Part shown: one piece after another, positions 22,698-32,793 of the stretch
Position numbering within the stretch: position 1 is the first letter of the stretch
Layout of the letters: every line of letters begins with the position of its first letter
Position numbers and translations under genes: made by a program
The notes under the pieces: generated by a model
Database searches by the model: none
What the model saw: only the letters and a program-made list of their open reading frames with translations
What the model was told of the DNA's origin: nothing
Source: Eupeodes corollae
Lineage: Eukaryota; Arthropoda; Insecta; Diptera; Syrphidae
Reading direction: 5' to 3'
DNA: 64,000 bases
NCBI RefSeq assembly: GCF_945859685.1
Contig: NC_079147.1
Coordinates: forward strand, 55,086,946 to 55,150,945

Positions 22698-24078
22698 AGT
22701 CAATAGAAGATTGTCCCAATCTTTCTTGAATTAATATGTTTGCTCTGGTTTCGGTTTCTGCCATGAGCTCAATGATGTCTCGGTTTGTACGTTTTGATTC
22801 GAAAACTTGGTAATACTTAAATAATTTGAAAATAGCAAACACTGTTACAATTATAAGAAAATTAATTGATAAACCCCACATTATAGGGTGTTCTTTTACT
22901 TCTGTTAAATACGGTTCAATATAATCAATATTTGTGTATTTTAAATCTAGATCAAATGAAGTTATAAATTCAATTATTTTTATTTTAGATGGTTTGCTAA
23001 ATTTCATGTGTTCCAATATTTTATTTTTTGTATTGATATATGTCTTATTATTTATGTTTACATTTTTTTCAAATTGTATTAGGTTTATTCCTGATACTTC
23101 TTTATTATTAACAATATGTGATCCAGTAATAACAATATTTCCTTCACTTATTATTTCTATGGGAATATTTCTTTCTTTTATTTTAGTGCAATTAGCTTCT
23201 AGTTTATTAAGTAGGTCTGTCAAACAATTTGGAGTTTTAATAATAATAAAAAAATCATTATTCAATTCTTTTTTACAACTGGTTTCATAGAATAACTTAT
23301 TATATTTAATCAATTCTTTTGGTATAATTAATCGTCCAAAATTTACATTATTACTCCTTGTTTTATAATGATTACATAAAGCAAATACCTTTGGATATTT
23401 GATGTATAAAATAATGATTTCATTTTGTTGAACAATTTGAAATTCGGATGCATCTAATACATCTGTTATAGATACCTTTACTTTTTCCCTTTTCATTATG
23501 TTTTCTATTTCATCCAAATTCAAGATTAAGGTATTTAAAATATTAACTTTACTTAGATTAATTGTATTTATAATTTCTCTTAATTCTACTATAATGTATT
23601 TAACAATTCTAATATTTTTATTTTCTTTAGTGTTTGATTCACTTTTAAGTTTTGTCATATGATTAAACAATTGTATGTTAATGGCTAATTGTTTGTTATT
23701 AGAAGCGATTAGCTCTTGTAGTTTCAATTCTATTCTGATAGCATCGTCGTGGTCTGGACTACCAGATATCCACTTCCACAGGGTTCCTATTTCGTTTATC
23801 CCTCTACGTTCCCTATTTCTTATTAATAATTGACTCAGTAATTTGGCCGCTGTTTCTAATTCCTGTTTTATTTCGTTAGACGGTTTTTTATCTATGGATA
23901 TGTCACTTAAAATCTCTGCGTATGACGTTAAATTAATGACATGAAAAAGTTCGCTGGTGTCTTCGTAAATTGCAGCTGTTTTATCTTCTACTAATATGTA
24001 TTCATCATTCGAATATTCCGTTATTTGATATCCCATTGTAGTGGCGACTAGCGTGAAGATTATTAGCATCATCATCAT
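22696..24078 (-). CDS. env: Errantivirus envelope-like protein (env), open frame
   Basis: A 460-residue open frame from four consecutive ATG codons; the true start among them is undecided. Residues 1-16 form a hydrophobic signal peptide. An N-glycosylation site is at 49. A furin-type site RNRERR lies at 87-92, followed by a hydrophobic GINEIGTLWKWISG segment in the place where errantiviral Env proteins carry the putative fusion region. A transmembrane helix lies at about 402-421, with a 39-residue cytoplasmic tail. By family knowledge this is a baculovirus F-like membrane glycoprotein made from a spliced mRNA; I did not identify the splice sites. It begins 9 bp after pol ends. No stop or shift is visible. 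Whether it is expressed or functional cannot be told from sequence. Confidence 0.9.
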   Translation of the reverse strand: MMMMLIIFTLVATTMGYQITEYSNDEYILVEDKTAAIYEDTSELFHVINLTSYAEILSDISIDKKPSNEIKQELETAAKLLSQLLIRNRERRGINEIGTLWKWISGSPDHDDAIRIELKLQELIASNNKQLAINIQLFNHMTKLKSESNTKENKNIRIVKYIIVELREIINTINLSKVNILNTLILNLDEIENIMKREKVKVSITDVLDASEFQIVQQNEIIILYIKYPKVFALCNHYKTRSNNVNFGRLIIPKELIKYNKLFYETSCKKELNNDFFIIIKTPNCLTDLLNKLEANCTKIKERNIPIEIISEGNIVITGSHIVNNKEVSGINLIQFEKNVNINNKTYINTKNKILEHMKFSKPSKIKIIEFITSFDLDLKYTNIDYIEPYLTEVKEHPIMWGLSINFLIIVTVFAIFKLFKYYQVFESKRTNRDIIELMAETETRANILIQERLGQSSID

Positions 24079-24086
24079 CTGTAAGG

Positions 24087-27000
24087 TTAATTTCTTATGT
24101 TATCTTTATGAATTCGTCTATTGTTTGTGTCTATAACGACATTTCCTGAATCCTCTCTAACTTTCTTTTTAACATATAATGGTTTATTTTTACTTCTTCT
24201 CTGACCTGTATCAACGAAAATTGTTTCACCTTCTTTATATACTTTACTTTTCCTATGCTTATTAAAATATCCTATCATTTTTTGTTGGTGTGAATGGATT
24301 CTATCCTCAGTTTCTACGTCTCTAATATAATTGTGGAATATGTCTGTCGGTCGTTTTTCAGTCACTGTGTGGATTGTTTCAATATATTTTTTTGTGGCTA
24401 GAGGCATAATATCTTTAATGTCTGTTAAAAACGTTGATTCTTTAACTATCCGTATGAGTTCTGTAAGTGTTGAATGGATTCTTTCTATTGTTCCATTGCT
24501 TTTAGAGTGTGCGGGTGGTGTTGTTTTATGATTAATATTTAAAAGATTATAAGCACATTGTGCAGAGGGTGAGCAAAACGCTTTCTCGTTATCAGTTACT
24601 AGGGTTTTTACGTTACCGAATATTGGTAATATTTCTATCATTCTATCTTTCGCTTCTATTTTAGAATTTACCTGGGTAGTTATCAAATATTTAGAGAATG
24701 GGTCTGTCATTGTAAGAAAAGATGCATTGTCACAATAATATATGTCTGCGTGTACGCGCTCTCCTCCTTCTTCGGGAATTGGAGCCTCTCCAATTGGTTG
24801 CTTATTGGGGTGTCTGTCATATTTGTTTTTCTTGCAAATCTCGCATGTGGCATTTATTCCTAGAATTTGCTTAAATGCATTCGGCCAAAAATATTTGTTA
24901 ACAATTTGTTTGTATACTTCCTTAGCTTGTCTATGAGCTCTATTATGTTCAACTGTAATTATTTCTAATTGTTCTTCTTTCCCTGTAATGTCTTCTACTA
25001 TCTGGTTGCAAAATATAAATTTTACCATTGGGAATTCATTTAAAAGTTTGTTTTTTATTTTAAAGAATGTTTCTTCGGTACTATATACACCTACAGTTAG
25101 ACCTTTCTTTGTTATATGTTTGATTTTTTCTAAAACCTCAAAATCTTTAAATAAAATGGTATGTCTCCAATAATTTGGATGGATTTCTTTTGAAATAATA
25201 TTATTATTTAGGGCTTCGTTTATAATAAATTGTGCTTTATAACTATTAGCCCTTTGATTAACTCTTTTAACATCTGGTATGGGGTTACTGCCTGCACTAT
25301 GTATTGTTGCATTATTTGATTGCACATCGTCGCTCATCATGTTTAGTTCTTGCCTACTAAGAGCATCAGCTACGACATTTTCCTTTCCTGGCTTATAAAT
25401 AATTACAGGGGAGTATTCTTCTATGAATGCTCTTCATCTTTTGATCTTCGCGTTAGGATTCTTATCACCGATTGCGAATGTCAGTGGTTGGTGGTCCGTA
25501 TATATGCGGATTCCACTTACACCGTATAAGTAATTTCTTAAGTTTTCAAGCGCCCAAACGATAGCAAGAAGCTCTTTTTCGTTCATCGCGTAGTCCTCTT
25601 CTGTTTTACTAAGAGTTCGACTAATAAAGATAATCGGTTTGTTTGATTGGCTAAGTACTGCGCCTATGGCTGAGTTACTAGCATCTGTCGTAAGTTCAAA
25701 CTGAGCATTAAAATCAGGTTGATTTAATGTTATTTGCTCACATAATTTATCTTTCACTGTCCTAAATGCCTTGATAGCTTCTTTATCGAATTCGATTGCT
25801 ATTTTCTTACTATTATTTTGACCAGTTCGGCCATTTTCTCCTCTAAGGTATTTTGTTAACGGCTTAGCGATCATTGCGTAGTTCCTTAAAAATTTACGGT
25901 AGTAGCCGGATAGTCCTTAGAATGATCTTAGTTGACGTAAAGTCGTGGGTTAGGGAAATTCTTCGATACATTTTGTCTTTATTGGATCCATTTTAATACA
26001 ATTTGAGGATACTATGTATCCCAAAAATTCTACTTCTGTCCTAAAATATTTTGATTTTTCGCTAGAGATGCGCATATTCGCAACACTTAAGGCTTTGATT
26101 ATTTCTTCAATGTGTGCTAAGTGATCTTCTTCACTTTCTGAAAAAATTATTACATCATCGATGTAAACGTGGCAAAATTTGCCAATGTATTAACGGAGTA
26201 TGTCGTCCATAGCTGCTTGAAATATAGCGTGTGCGTTTTTCAACCCAAATGGCATTCGTAGGATTTGATGGAATCCACTTTGGAGGTCCAAAGTTGTGAA
26301 AAACCTTGCCTTCCCTAAATTTGCTAAAATAACTGATGTATCCGCCATTGGATATTTTTGAGTCTTAGTAAAAGAATTCAATTTTTTGTAATCTATTACC
26401 ATTCTATGTTTCTTTGAGCCATCTTCATCGATTCCTTTTTTATCAACAACCCATACAGGAGAGTTATATGCGCTCCTACTAGGTTGTATAATATTGTTTG
26501 CAATGATATTTCCTATTTCCTTATTCACAAAGCTTGCTACAAATTGTGGATAAGCGTAACCCTTTGTCCATATTGCAGAGTCATTTGTAGGATCTATGCT
26601 ACATTTTATGCTCGTATTATAGGGCAAAAAGTTTGGGTTTTCCGTAAACACTCCTTGGTATTTCCTTAAAATTTCTTTGAGTCTTCCTTTATTATTATCG
26701 TTTTCTAACATAATCTCTAAATTATTTATCAATTGATCATTAAATACTAAAGGTACTATGCCCTGATCATATTCTAATGTGGAGTCTCTAATATTTATGT
26801 TACCTTTCACTTTGCGCAAAAGTTTAATACCAATTATCGCATCGTAATCTTTTAGCTCGTTTAATTCAAAGAACCTTTCTTTGACTCCTAAAATGTTTAT
26901 TTCTTGAAATTTTTTTATAATGGTGGTTCCATGAACACTTTTAACTTGCGAAGGGATGTCTAATAATTTACTAGCAAATAGTCCAGGTTTTACATAACTA

Positions 27001-27095
27001 TGTGTGGCACCTGTATCTATTAAAATGTTGACTACTCTACCTGACTTACTACCCGTTCTTTTAATATATGGTAAGTCGTGCCTTAATCTAAAAAA
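24087..27095 (-). pseudogene. pol: Errantivirus pol (PR-RT-RNase H-IN), four in-frame stops
   Basis: A continuous frame of about 1,000 codons, entered from gag by -1 frameshift. Protease: ILIDTGATHSY (catalytic DTG at 27009-27017). RT: 'RMVIDYKKLN', 'TTLDLQSGFHQI', 'LRMPFGLKNA' and 'VYIDDVIIFS'. RNase H: 'TTDAS', 'NEKELLAIVWAL', 'YTDHQPLTF'. Integrase: HHCC zinc finger from HNRAHRQ to CEICKKN, then D, D and E in 'HADIYY', 'LVTDNEKAF' and 'SNGTIERIHS'. Stops: TAA at 26190-26192, 25950-25952 and 25917-25919, and TGA at 25434-25436. Between GFHQI and LRMPFG about 20 residues usual in this family are missing in frame. The integrase section alone (24087-25340) is open. Confidence 0.9.
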
Positions 27096-28165
27096 TTATG
27101 ACTTTCACTTAAATTATTCAAGCGTGGCACTTTAACCACCGCTACTTGACCACTGTTCGGTCGATCTCTCTTGAACGGATTATTGTTATCTCGATTCGCG
27201 TTATTGAACTGGTTGTTTGTGTTTCTTAAATTGTTATTACCGTTCGAATTTTGCCATTGGGGCCTATTTTGTTGGTTTTGCCGTTGAGGCACAAAATTCC
27301 CACTCGCCATATCCATCCTTGGTTGATATCGGTGGTTTTGATTAAAATTATTTTGGGGAACATAATTTGATCTGTAGTTAGGTTGTTGGGGTATAGGTCT
27401 TGGGATATTATGTCTATAAGTTGACCTTTCAGTGAGATTTCTAATACGATTCTCGTTTGTTTCAATTTCTTGTGCCCTAGCAAGAGCGTTTGGAAGATCT
27501 CCGGGGTTAAGTGAAAAAACTATGTTACTGGTTGGTTGGTTTAACCCTGTAACAAAAACTCGTAGCGCATTTTGTCGTGCTCTGTCTGTTAAACACTCAG
27601 TTTCAGCGGTTCTAGGACCGTAAGTCATAATAGTCTTATTTATAAGTAAAGTCATCACTTTAGTCACCTCATCGTAGAATTCCTGCAAAGATTTTTTATC
27701 TTGTCGCATCCCGCTTAACTCTGTTTCTAACATGTGTACCGGTCTCTTGTCGCTGTAGGTCAAGTCAAGGCGTCCTATAATTGCGTCAACATTTAAAGGT
27801 GTCCCGTGACTTGTCAAAACGTCATTTGCCTTGCCTACTACTTTATTCCTAACTCTATTTACAACGGAATAATACCTAGTACCACCCTTACATGCGTCGT
27901 AAACTTTCATTGCATTTGTCAATGCCGTACGCCATGAGATGTAATTATCCCCATCAAACTGAGGTATGCATTTGGCTACTTCTAACCCTTCTCCCCCTAG
28001 AATTGTAGGATCTATAGTCACGTCCTTATATGGTTCAATATTATCGTGGGGGCACAAAGCGGGTAATTGCCTTGTAAGAAGGTCAATTTCTTTTCTTAAC
28101 CCAGCTGTGGATTCTGCTATAAGATTGCCTACAATCGCTGACATTTGATCTGCTGTCATAGCCAT
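27083..28165 (-). CDS. gag: Errantivirus Gag, open frame
   Basis: 360 residues from an ATG at 28163-28165 to a TAA at 27083-27085. The middle part (about residues 60-240) has the spacing of a Ty3/gypsy capsid ('QFDGDNYISWRTAL', 'LQEFYDEVTKVMTLL', 'NALRVFVTGLNQ'). The C-terminus is rich in Asn, Gln and Arg with no CCHC zinc knuckle, as usual for errantiviruses, and presumably binds RNA by its basic charge. The U-rich slippery heptamer lies in its last codons and leads into pol. There are no stops or shifts, so it is intact by inspection. Confidence 0.9.
   Translation of the reverse strand: MAMTADQMSAIVGNLIAESTAGLRKEIDLLTRQLPALCPHDNIEPYKDVTIDPTILGGEGLEVAKCIPQFDGDNYISWRTALTNAMKVYDACKGGTRYYSVVNRVRNKVVGKANDVLTSHGTPLNVDAIIGRLDLTYSDKRPVHMLETELSGMRQDKKSLQEFYDEVTKVMTLLINKTIMTYGPRTAETECLTDRARQNALRVFVTGLNQPTSNIVFSLNPGDLPNALARAQEIETNENRIRNLTERSTYRHNIPRPIPQQPNYRSNYVPQNNFNQNHRYQPRMDMASGNFVPQRQNQQNRPQWQNSNGNNNLRNTNNQFNNANRDNNNPFKRDRPNSGQVAVVKVPRLNNLSESHNFLD
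27089..27095 (-). promoter_or_regulatory. Programmed -1 frameshift site (T TTT TTA)
   Basis: On minus the gag frame reads AAT TTT TTA GAT TAA, so the heptamer T TTT TTA sits in the canonical X XXY YYZ register, six nucleotides before the stop begins is not exceeded (only GAT intervenes). A -1 slip continues as AGA TTA AGG, which is the open pol frame leading to the protease. The exact agreement of register and frame supports use as the gag-pol shift site. Confidence 0.75.
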
Positions 28166-28681
28166 CTTAACACTTTATTATAATAACAATTATTTTCTTT
28201 TTATAATAGCCTGGAATCACTTTATCTAATTTTTAATCACTTTTATCTTAATTATAAATTTTTTATTTCTTATTTATATATATGTAAAAATATAAAATTA
28301 GTTCTTACTATCCAAGTTTTCTTTAATCAGTTGTTGGGTTGAAATTTCAGCGTCAGAGCTTACTTTTCAGATCTGTGGGAATCGATGTCCCGGGTTTGCT
28401 TAGGGTGCTTTACGCCTTAAGTCTTGGAGTCGTTCCCCGCGCTGTTCAGATTTTATGTCTGATTGTTCAAGTTCCCGTGGCTGAAGGGTACTTGTTTCTT
28501 TCCCCTTCTTGGATGCCTTCGTTAAAATGTTAATTATCGACCGTTTGGTTTTTCACCCACTGAATCACTTTATATTTTTTTAGTCGAACAATTAAATTAA
28601 CTAATTTTGTCGACTGGTTGGTTTTTCACCCACTGATTCACTTTATATTTTTTAGTCGAACAATTAATTTAACTTAAACGG
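28166..28681 (-). other. Errantivirus untranslated leader
   Basis: 516 nt between the primer-binding site and gag, AT-rich, with a GC-richer part at 28340-28520. Part next to the primer-binding site is a tandem duplication. Confidence 0.7.
28531..28673. repeat. Two tandem ~71-bp units in the errantivirus leader
   Basis: Units at about 28531-28601 and 28602-28673 share GGTTTTTCACCCACTGA, TCACTTTATATTTTTT and TAGTCGAACAATTAA. They differ at a few positions. Confidence 0.8.
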
Positions 28682-28699
28682 GTCCCTGCTCGGGCGCCA
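28682..28699 (-). other. Primer-binding site (lysine tRNA-like)
   Basis: On minus TGGCGCCCGAGCAGGGAC, overlapping the last base of the 5' LTR. It is complementary, with one mismatch by my recall, to the 3' end of tRNA-Lys(UUU). Confidence 0.75.
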
Positions 28700-28997
28700 A
28701 TTAATTTTATTACTCTCAAAATTTACTTTTTAAAAAGTTTATTTAATTCAAAGTACTTCGAGTTTCGCGGTCGATGGTAGACTGCCGTCATCATCTTGCC
28801 ATGAGTCTGGGTTCGGTCTTGGATACCGTGGGATCCTTATCTCCTGCAGTGTCAGCGATGTTCGTTGTTCGTTGTTGATCGTTGTGTGGTCTCCATGGTG
28901 TAGGTTGTTGTTTATATTTATGCAAGTGTTGCAGTTTTTGGGCTTGCGATCATCATAATGATTATTTCATTATGTGGTGGAGTCAGATATGTTAACT
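28699..28997 (-). repeat. Errantivirus 5' LTR
   Basis: 299 bp, AGTTAACATATCTGAC to TTAATT on minus. Contains the extra CGTTGTT unit. Presumably holds the promoter and poly(A) signals; none is marked by an unambiguous motif. Confidence 0.92.
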
Positions 28998-29002
28998 TGC
29001 TA
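28998..29002. repeat. Errantivirus target-site duplication (right)
   Basis: TGCTA, matching 22393-22397. Confidence 0.8.
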
Positions 29003-29179
29003 TACAAAAATTTTGAAATTTTTAGATCATTTAAATTAAGTTTTAATGTAAATACAAAATGTATGTAATTAATATGATTTTTTAAAGTTTGGATCCGCCC
29101 CCGATTTGCACCAATATGTAATAAATTTAGTTTAAAATTTTGATCAATGCATAATAAAACACTTAAAAGCAAGTTATTT

Positions 29180-30666
29180 AATATACTTAGAACATCGGTT
29201 CATACATCGGTTCCTGAGGCAGAACAGACAAGTTGGCTTCAAAATTCCTCATTATAGGAAAATATTCGAATAGAGGCATTCCAGGTGATGAACTGACTGC
29301 AACAGTTTCAATGTGCTCCTTACTATATTCGAATCTTCTCTGCCTTTATTATTGCTTTTATGAAATGACCTTCGTAGTGTTGACTGAAGTTTAGAATCAT
29401 ATTTTGGCCAACATTTACAATTTTAAAGTTTTTAGAACCTTGCTCAATACATTCGGCATATAGTCAGTAGTGTTGAAAACATAATCCTTCTTCCTATTAA
29501 ACTTTTATATTACACCAAAACACCTGTCACAAGGCAAAAAACTATGCCCTGGTTCGGGAAAGCGATGAATAATCTTCTTAAAAGCCGAACTCCTGAGGAG
29601 AGTTAACAAGTATTGAACTAAAGTCCCGTTCTTATTTTGCGCTGCTGCATTATCCGAGAGTAAGTATAGTGTTTTAACAGTGCTCTCGGTAAGATGGAAT
29701 GCAGATAGTGATTTAGGAAAGATAATACTTCGTTTGGCGATTTGCGAGTTGTCACTTCATTATACAAATAAAAATGAGCGATTCCTGTTTAAGCTGAATT
29801 GATGCAAAAATTGTTTGCCCAAAGTTGGAATTTTCTGCAATGACAGATTCTGCTGAAAATCAAATATAAGAACCTCGCACTCATCATTTGATACTGCAAG
29901 TTTATTTTTTTCTTTCAAGTCAACAAAAAAAGTCTCGGCTTTGGATTGGTGGCCAATTTTTTATGACTTGATCTGTTGGATTTCCTCGCTGTAGTGGGAT
30001 TCACGTCGTGGAAAACTTCTTATTTGAGTGTCAACTTTGGTATTCCACTCACTAAAAATACGATTTGGCCTGTTTTGATGTTTACCACACTTATACATAT
30101 AGCAGCCGTAGATACATTACGCTCACGCTATCTTCACGCTTTTTTGATATCCCATTGAGAGATTCTATCCGTTTTTGCAAACTTGGATATGTTGAGTCCC
30201 TAATGTTATAAAATATGTGAGCACCTTCCCTGTACCAGTTTTTGGTCGTTGTCTACTAACATTATCGGTTTGGATTAAACCTCCTAAATGAACATTTTGC
30301 ATATTAGCATCTCCCAAATTGTTAAAACTTCCTTAAATTGTTTTTCTTTTCTTTCTTTTCATTAATTTTGACAAAATACTTAAACTTTTTTGCAACAACA
30401 ATCTGGTCTGTAGCAATAGACTTCTTGATAATGTTTTGTTTCCATTCGGAAGGATTAAAGGCTTTTTATTTCTTACATGTTGTGCAACTTGTTGATGGGC
30501 CTGCAATATCTATAAAAGATTCACTTGACATATTCATACCTTCGTCTACATCCCCTTTCCCAGTCGATTGTCTACGCTCGGGTGACAAAGCATGTTCATG
30601 TTCATCACTGCTTGCACTTGATTGTTCTCCAGAAGAATTTTTAGAAGGTATATACATACGAAGCAA
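29180..30666 (-). pseudogene. DDE-type transposase relic of the split DNA transposon
   Basis: N-terminus at 30466-30666: 'MLRMYIPSKNSSGEQSSASS' and a Ser/Glu-rich segment ending 'SCTTCKK', then, past a stop, 'FNPSEWKQNIIKKSI'. Further along minus, after shifts, 'LLSDNAAAQNKNG' (about 29650-29680) and 'FPEPGHSFLPCDRCFG' (about 29530-29570) lie in one frame. These correspond to the 'SDxxxxQNxN ... EPGHSxxxxD' signature of a widespread insect transposase-like family with WKxNxxK near its start; the aspartates are plausible catalytic residues. Many stops and shifts make it non-functional. The family name is uncertain. Confidence 0.6.
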
Positions 30667-30997
30667 GCAAAAATTAATTTATGTAAAAAGGTTGTCTAAA
30701 ATATTTTAAATAACCTTTTTCAAAGAGCCAAACAATTTGATCACAACTAAATTTTACAAACTTCTTCACAAAATTATAACCTCTTAACTGAGACATTAAA
30801 ACGTAACTAACTTGATGCAATTAACGTAAGAATTTCGTTTGTGTCAATAAGGATGCAGATCCAGATCTGCCACTTTTTTGCACCAAACGCACTAATGTGG
30901 CTAATCCAAATTTTACTGTAACGAACCTCTGGTTTGCACCAACGTATAGATTATTTTTTTCTTTAAATTGTGAGTAAAAAAAACGGTTTAGCGATAA

Positions 30998-31036
30998 AAA
31001 TGGACTTGCCCCTATTTTGATGCAAGGTCCTCAATT
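30998..31036. repeat. Right terminal inverted repeat of DDE transposon
   Basis: GGACTTGCCCC, then TGCAAGGTCCTC and AATT: the inverse of the left end at 22284-22321 with a few mismatches. Confidence 0.7.
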
Positions 31037-32424
31037 GAATTTCATAAAAAATCTAATGTTGATATGACTTCACTTTAAAAAAAACAAAAAAAAAGTTGTT
31101 AATGTAAAAACATATAGTGATATATTTAGCATTCTATTATGCGATTGAACTCAGCGACTTATGTTGACATTTTACCTTTTTGATATAACCTATAATAAAA
31201 GAAAAGAACTAAAATAACACATTTTTTTTCTGTGTCATTTTGTCTTAATATTTAATTATGCTATCATCCTCAAAACAACTAAATGTCCTCAATTATTCTA
31301 CTTCGGAATCTCTTTCTTTCAAAAAATAAACCTTATGCCGCATCAAATAAGTTGTATTTTTTAATGACAACTAAAAGTACAAGATGTTTTGTCAACGTAT
31401 AGAAAATAGGTAATATTAATACATTTGACACGACATTTCTCTTTATAAATTCTATAAACTTATCGTAAAACCAGGCACTCTACTTCTCTAGTACAATTAA
31501 TTCCGACCATCAGCAGTAACAGATGTCCTCTTCAGTGTATCTTTAATATAGTCCTCCAAATAACTTCCTATTTTTCCAAATTAACTACAACTCAGGAACT
31601 TGTACTTACCTATGTATAAAAGACTGCAAAACACCGTATATAAGTACATTTCTTATATGAACCTTCCAACAGCCTTGCTTTCAGGACTTAAAGTCTTTTT
31701 TATATAGACATATTAATTTTTATATAAGAAGATGTAACAGTGGGGACAAAAATGACTATAAGATTTAAGTATATAGCTTTTTGGCTTTGCCACAGTTTAA
31801 CCTCCAAACCTTCGACCACACAACCCACCACAACCAATTTACATTCATTTTTATTTGGAGAAGAGGTATTTTCAAAATAATAAACCGAAGCGTTATAAAT
31901 TTAAATTATGACAATCCAATACAATTCTGAAATAGCAGGAGAAGGCCATTACAGTTATAGAAGCGTCGGTCGTACTCTCGTATCGTAAGATGATAATTGA
32001 GGTAATAAATTAGTCTTAAAGTGTTCATATATCTCTAAGAGAAGAGGACAAACCCTAGAATGGTCAACTTAGTCGCACACACTTACTGCCATTATAGGTA
32101 TCACAAGCATATGGTATTCGTATTAATATAAGACAATAAAAATATATGATCCTATTAAACTTAATGCTTAAGGCGTAAAGAGGGTTTTACTCAGGATATA
32201 AATAGCTACTAGGTTTCATTTAATATCACCGTGTTAATTGTTATGTCCACCATAACAAAAGTCTTGCCTCGACTTTGATTAAAAATACAAAATAGTTTTA
32301 TGAGTTCATTGATACAGAATTGTTTAGTGATTAATTTTTAAAAGCTTATATATATTTATATATTCATTATTCATCATACCTTTTGAGGAAAAATAATCAG
32401 ATTCGTATTTCATATTTCACACTT
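31037..32424. other. Gene-free AT-rich stretch
   Basis: No recognisable repeat end, RNA gene or protein. Confidence 0.4.
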
Positions 32425-32540
32425 ATATTTATATTTATATTTATATTTATATTTATATTTATATTTATATTTATATTTATATTTATATTTATATTTATAT
32501 TTATATTTATATTTATATTTATATTTATATTTATATTTAT
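32425..32540. repeat. TATTTA hexanucleotide microsatellite
   Basis: About 19 nearly perfect copies of a TATTTA-type hexamer. Open frames across it on both strands (Phe-Ile or Asn-Ile repeats) are by-products. Confidence 0.95.
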
Positions 32541-32598
32541 TATACAGTGCGTTTGCTTGATACAGTATATCTTCAATTGGGATAGTAATTTTCTCTTT

Positions 32599-32793
32599 TC
32601 AAGATAGCCCATAGATAGAGTCATGCTCATCCCCTAAAACCATTTTGATAACCTCGTCAGCTAAGTGTTCCATCTTTCTACGCTTTTGAGTCGGTTCCTT
32701 CCACTCACCCCCCTGAAAGGACTGTGTACTGGACTTCGGTGTGAAATTATGGACTCTTGTTCCATCCATTGTCACATATCGACGAGGTGCCAT
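32599..32793 (-). CDS. Orphan 64-codon ORF, function unknown
   Basis: ATG-started minus frame; it begins MAPRRYVTMDGTRVHNF and has a basic middle (EPTQKRRKMEHL) before an acidic end (LGDEHDS). Its balanced amino-acid composition and lower AT content make it look more coding than the surrounding frames, but I recognise no family and see no flanking exon. It could be a single exon of a host gene, a transposon piece or chance. Confidence 0.3.
   Translation of the reverse strand: MAPRRYVTMDGTRVHNFTPKSSTQSFQGGEWKEPTQKRRKMEHLADEVIKMVLGDEHDSIYGLS

Larger units (their letters stand above)
22398..28997 (-). mobile_element. Errantivirus (Ty3/gypsy with env), 6.6 kb, minus strand
   Basis: Complete by structure: 292- and 299-bp LTRs that on minus start AGTTAAC and end TTAATT, a primer-binding site, gag, pol, env and a polypurine tract, in the order LTR-gag-pol-env-LTR. 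The LTRs differ by two substitutions and one 7-bp duplication, so the insertion is young. gag and env are open; pol has four stops and an in-frame deletion in RT, so this copy cannot make its own enzymes. Gag, Env and LTR ends follow the insect errantivirus pattern (gypsy/17.6/297 group). Confidence 0.93.
22288..31032 (-). mobile_element. DDE DNA transposon split by an errantivirus
   Basis: Outer inverted termini at 22288 and 31032 enclose the errantivirus (22398-28997) and a minus-strand transposase relic (about 29180-30666). Without the inserted virus and its duplication the transposon would be about 2.1 kb. The insertion point is close to the left end, so nearly all of the transposon's own sequence lies on the right. 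The superfamily is uncertain; the transposase belongs to an insect DDE-like family usually annotated as uncharacterised. Confidence 0.65.

Noticed and set aside
22934..23290. 118-codon plus-strand ORF
   Set aside because: Lies entirely antisense to the errantivirus env frame and is hydrophobic by composition; a shadow.
22696..24078. Env as a captured host gene or active virus
   Set aside because: It is framed by the errantivirus LTRs in the standard position, and pol is broken, so neither domestication nor autonomous activity is supported.
32383..32630. Phe-Ile / Asn-Ile repeat ORFs
   Set aside because: Produced by the hexanucleotide microsatellite.
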